A stretch of 7,060 nt of DNA from the NCBI GenBank assembly GCA_945878795.1, contig CAMDWF010000116.1:1-7060 (forward strand), written 5' to 3'. Below are positions 5,934 through 7,060 of this stretch, piece by piece. The position numbers and the translations under genes were made by a program. The stretch's first letter is position 1. Every line of letters starts with the position of its first letter. The stretch is from Synechococcus sp. UW140. GTDB taxonomy: Bacteria > Cyanobacteriota > Cyanobacteriia > PCC-6307 > Cyanobiaceae. The notes beneath the pieces are model-generated. The model did not search any database and was not told the origin of the DNA. It saw only the letters and a program-made list of their open reading frames with translations.

Positions 5934-7060
5934 TCAGGCAGCCCCCGCGACGGGGAAAAAAGTGGGATCCATAGCGGCTAACTGCTCCCGCACAATCCGA
6001 CGTGCAGCATTAAAGCTAGCGTTGGTTTCAATCCAGGCAGCGGACGCTGCACCACAGGCCTGGCGATGGGCGCGATTCATGCACATCGAGGAGATCGCTG
6101 CCGCCATTGAAGCCGGGTCACTGTCCACCAGATCACCATTGACTCCAGGCTGCACATAATCCTCGGGGCCGCCGCAGCGGGTGCTGATCACTGGCACGCC
6201 ACAGGCCATAGCTTCTAGGGCGGCTATGCAGAGACCCTCCTGGTGGGAGGGAATGACGAACACATCAAACCCCTGCATCACCGGCGCCAAGTCGTGGCGA
6301 CTCAACGTGGGCAGACAACGGGTGATCTCGGCCAAACCCCTTTGATAGAGAGCCTCCTGCAAGACAGTCGTGTCCATCTCACCCACCAAATCCAGTTGGA
6401 CGGGACGCCCGGCTGCCATCAAGGCCTGGACGGCATCAAGGAGGAGTTCGATGTTCTTGCGGGGGTCGGCATAGCGGCCCGCAAAACCCACCTTCCAGGG
6501 CTGGACAAGCTCGGGGGCCGGGGAAAAAATTGCCGGGTCGACAGGCATCATCAACACGCCAGCCATCGGACGGCCGGCAATGGTTTCCAGGGCTCGGGAG
6601 GTATAGGGACTCAGGGCCAGGACGCGACCCCCAGGGGCCCTCAGGATCTGACGTTCGAGACGCCGTAAAACCTGGCCGTTAAACCCGCGATCCAGAAGGC
6701 GTCGTGGCCATGAAAACCCCAAAACCCTTTGGCTGCGATCGGCTTCCCAGGGAGTCGCCACCCAAGCCAGGAAGGGCAGGCCCAGCCGGGCATAGGGGGC
6801 TGCGCATAGGGGGTTGCCGGTGACGCTGAGATGGAAACGACAATCGGCAATCAAGGAGCGCCAATGGCGTCTCGGCAAATAGTGGGTGAATTCGAGCTCT
6901 GGCAACCAGGCACCTAGTCCATGGCCTTGATGCCCTTGGTATACCGAACGACGAACCGAGCCAGGCCGCCGACCGCTGGGCAGGCCGTGGAAGGGAACGG
7001 AAAGGGCCGGTTGACGGCTCCAGGGTTCGTACCAGGCGAAAACAGGCTCGATGCCAAACT
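5934..7060 (-). CDS. Family 4 (GT-B) glycosyltransferase, 5' end missing
   Basis: The frame is open from the right edge to the TGA at 5936-5934, so about 375 residues are present and the start lies outside the window. A TTG at 6905-6903 is an internal Leu: 51 open codons lie upstream of it, including F-G-I-E-P-V-F-A-W-Y-E-P-W at the edge, which reads as part of a GT-B N-terminal domain. The C-terminal nucleotide-sugar domain has VGFAGRYADPRKNIELLLDA (first strand with the donor-phosphate Arg/Lys), LVGEMD, a DVFVIPSHQEG segment and the family-defining E-x7-E motif (Glu codons at 6239-6237 and 6215-6213), followed by AMACGVPVIST and GGPEDYV. It is a retaining glycosyltransferase, cytosolic or peripheral on the inner membrane, which most likely adds a hexose to the repeat unit; donor and acceptor are not readable. 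The C-terminus is Ala-rich and ends cleanly. The stop TGA directly abuts the ATG of the AsnB-like gene, the only junction here without an overlap. Confidence 0.9.
   Translation of the reverse strand, partial: FGIEPVFAWYEPWSRQPALSVPFHGLPSGRRPGSVRRSVYQGHQGHGLGAWLPELEFTHYLPRRHWRSLIADCRFHLSVTGNPLCAAPYARLGLPFLAWVATPWEADRSQRVLGFSWPRRLLDRGFNGQVLRRLERQILRAPGGRVLALSPYTSRALETIAGRPMAGVLMMPVDPAIFSPAPELVQPWKVGFAGRYADPRKNIELLLDAVQALMAAGRPVQLDLVGEMDTTVLQEALYQRGLAEITRCLPTLSRHDLAPVMQGFDVFVIPSHQEGLCIAALEAMACGVPVISTRCGGPEDYVQPGVNGDLVDSDPASMAAAISSMCMNRAHRQACGAASAAWIETNASFNAARRIVREQLAAMDPTFFPVAGAA

Noticed and set aside
5934..6905. The GT4 gene beginning at the TTG at 6905-6903.
   Set aside because: The same frame is open for 51 more codons to the right edge with GT-B-like sequence, and a start at 6905 would remove the first part of the N-terminal domain.
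1..7060. tRNA or rRNA genes, CRISPR repeats, insertion sequences, att sites, and an internal terminator or promoter.
   Set aside because: By eye I found no repeat array, inverted-repeat-bounded element or tRNA-like cloverleaf, and there is no intergenic space in which a terminator or promoter could sit without overlapping coding sequence.

Overview
The window is a stretch of a surface-polysaccharide (O-antigen or capsule type) gene cluster from a GC-rich bacterium. Every gene I can support lies on the minus strand, so the cluster reads from high to low coordinates. There are seven genes: five complete, one cut off by the right edge (its 5' end is missing) and one cut off by the left edge (only its first 31 codons are present). 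No stretch of more than a few bases lies between genes. I see no RNA genes, mobile elements, CRISPR array or convincing terminator.

Order of transcription: (1) GT-B family 4 glycosyltransferase, 5' end missing; (2) asparagine-synthase-like, glutamine-dependent amidotransferase (600 aa); (3) NodU/CmcH/TobZ-type O-carbamoyltransferase (584 aa from the preferred start); (4) GT-A family 2 glycosyltransferase (273 aa); (5) atypical extended-SDR NAD(P)-dependent sugar epimerase/dehydratase-like protein (298 aa); (6) short membrane-anchored YdcF/DUF218 protein (191 aa); (7) the N-terminus of a membrane protein that looks like a WecA/WbpL/TagO-type polyprenyl-phosphate sugar-1-phosphate transferase. 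All six junctions are stop/start fusions: TGA|ATG abutting, ATGA, TAATG, ATGA, TGATG and GTGA. This points to one polycistronic mRNA with translational coupling.

Working model (inference): gene 7 starts the glycan on an undecaprenyl-type lipid carrier, the SDR supplies or modifies a nucleotide sugar, the GT2 and GT4 enzymes extend the repeat unit, and the carbamoyltransferase and the amidotransferase add O-carbamoyl and possibly amide groups. The YdcF protein sits between the SDR and the carrier-linked transferase and may act in lipid-carrier handling, as suggested for its E. coli relative ElyC.

The organism cannot be named with certainty. The GC-rich, tightly packed Gram-negative-style O-antigen cluster would fit a picocyanobacterium (Synechococcus/Cyanobium type) or a proteobacterium; I lean weakly to the former from the look of the proteins, with no database support.
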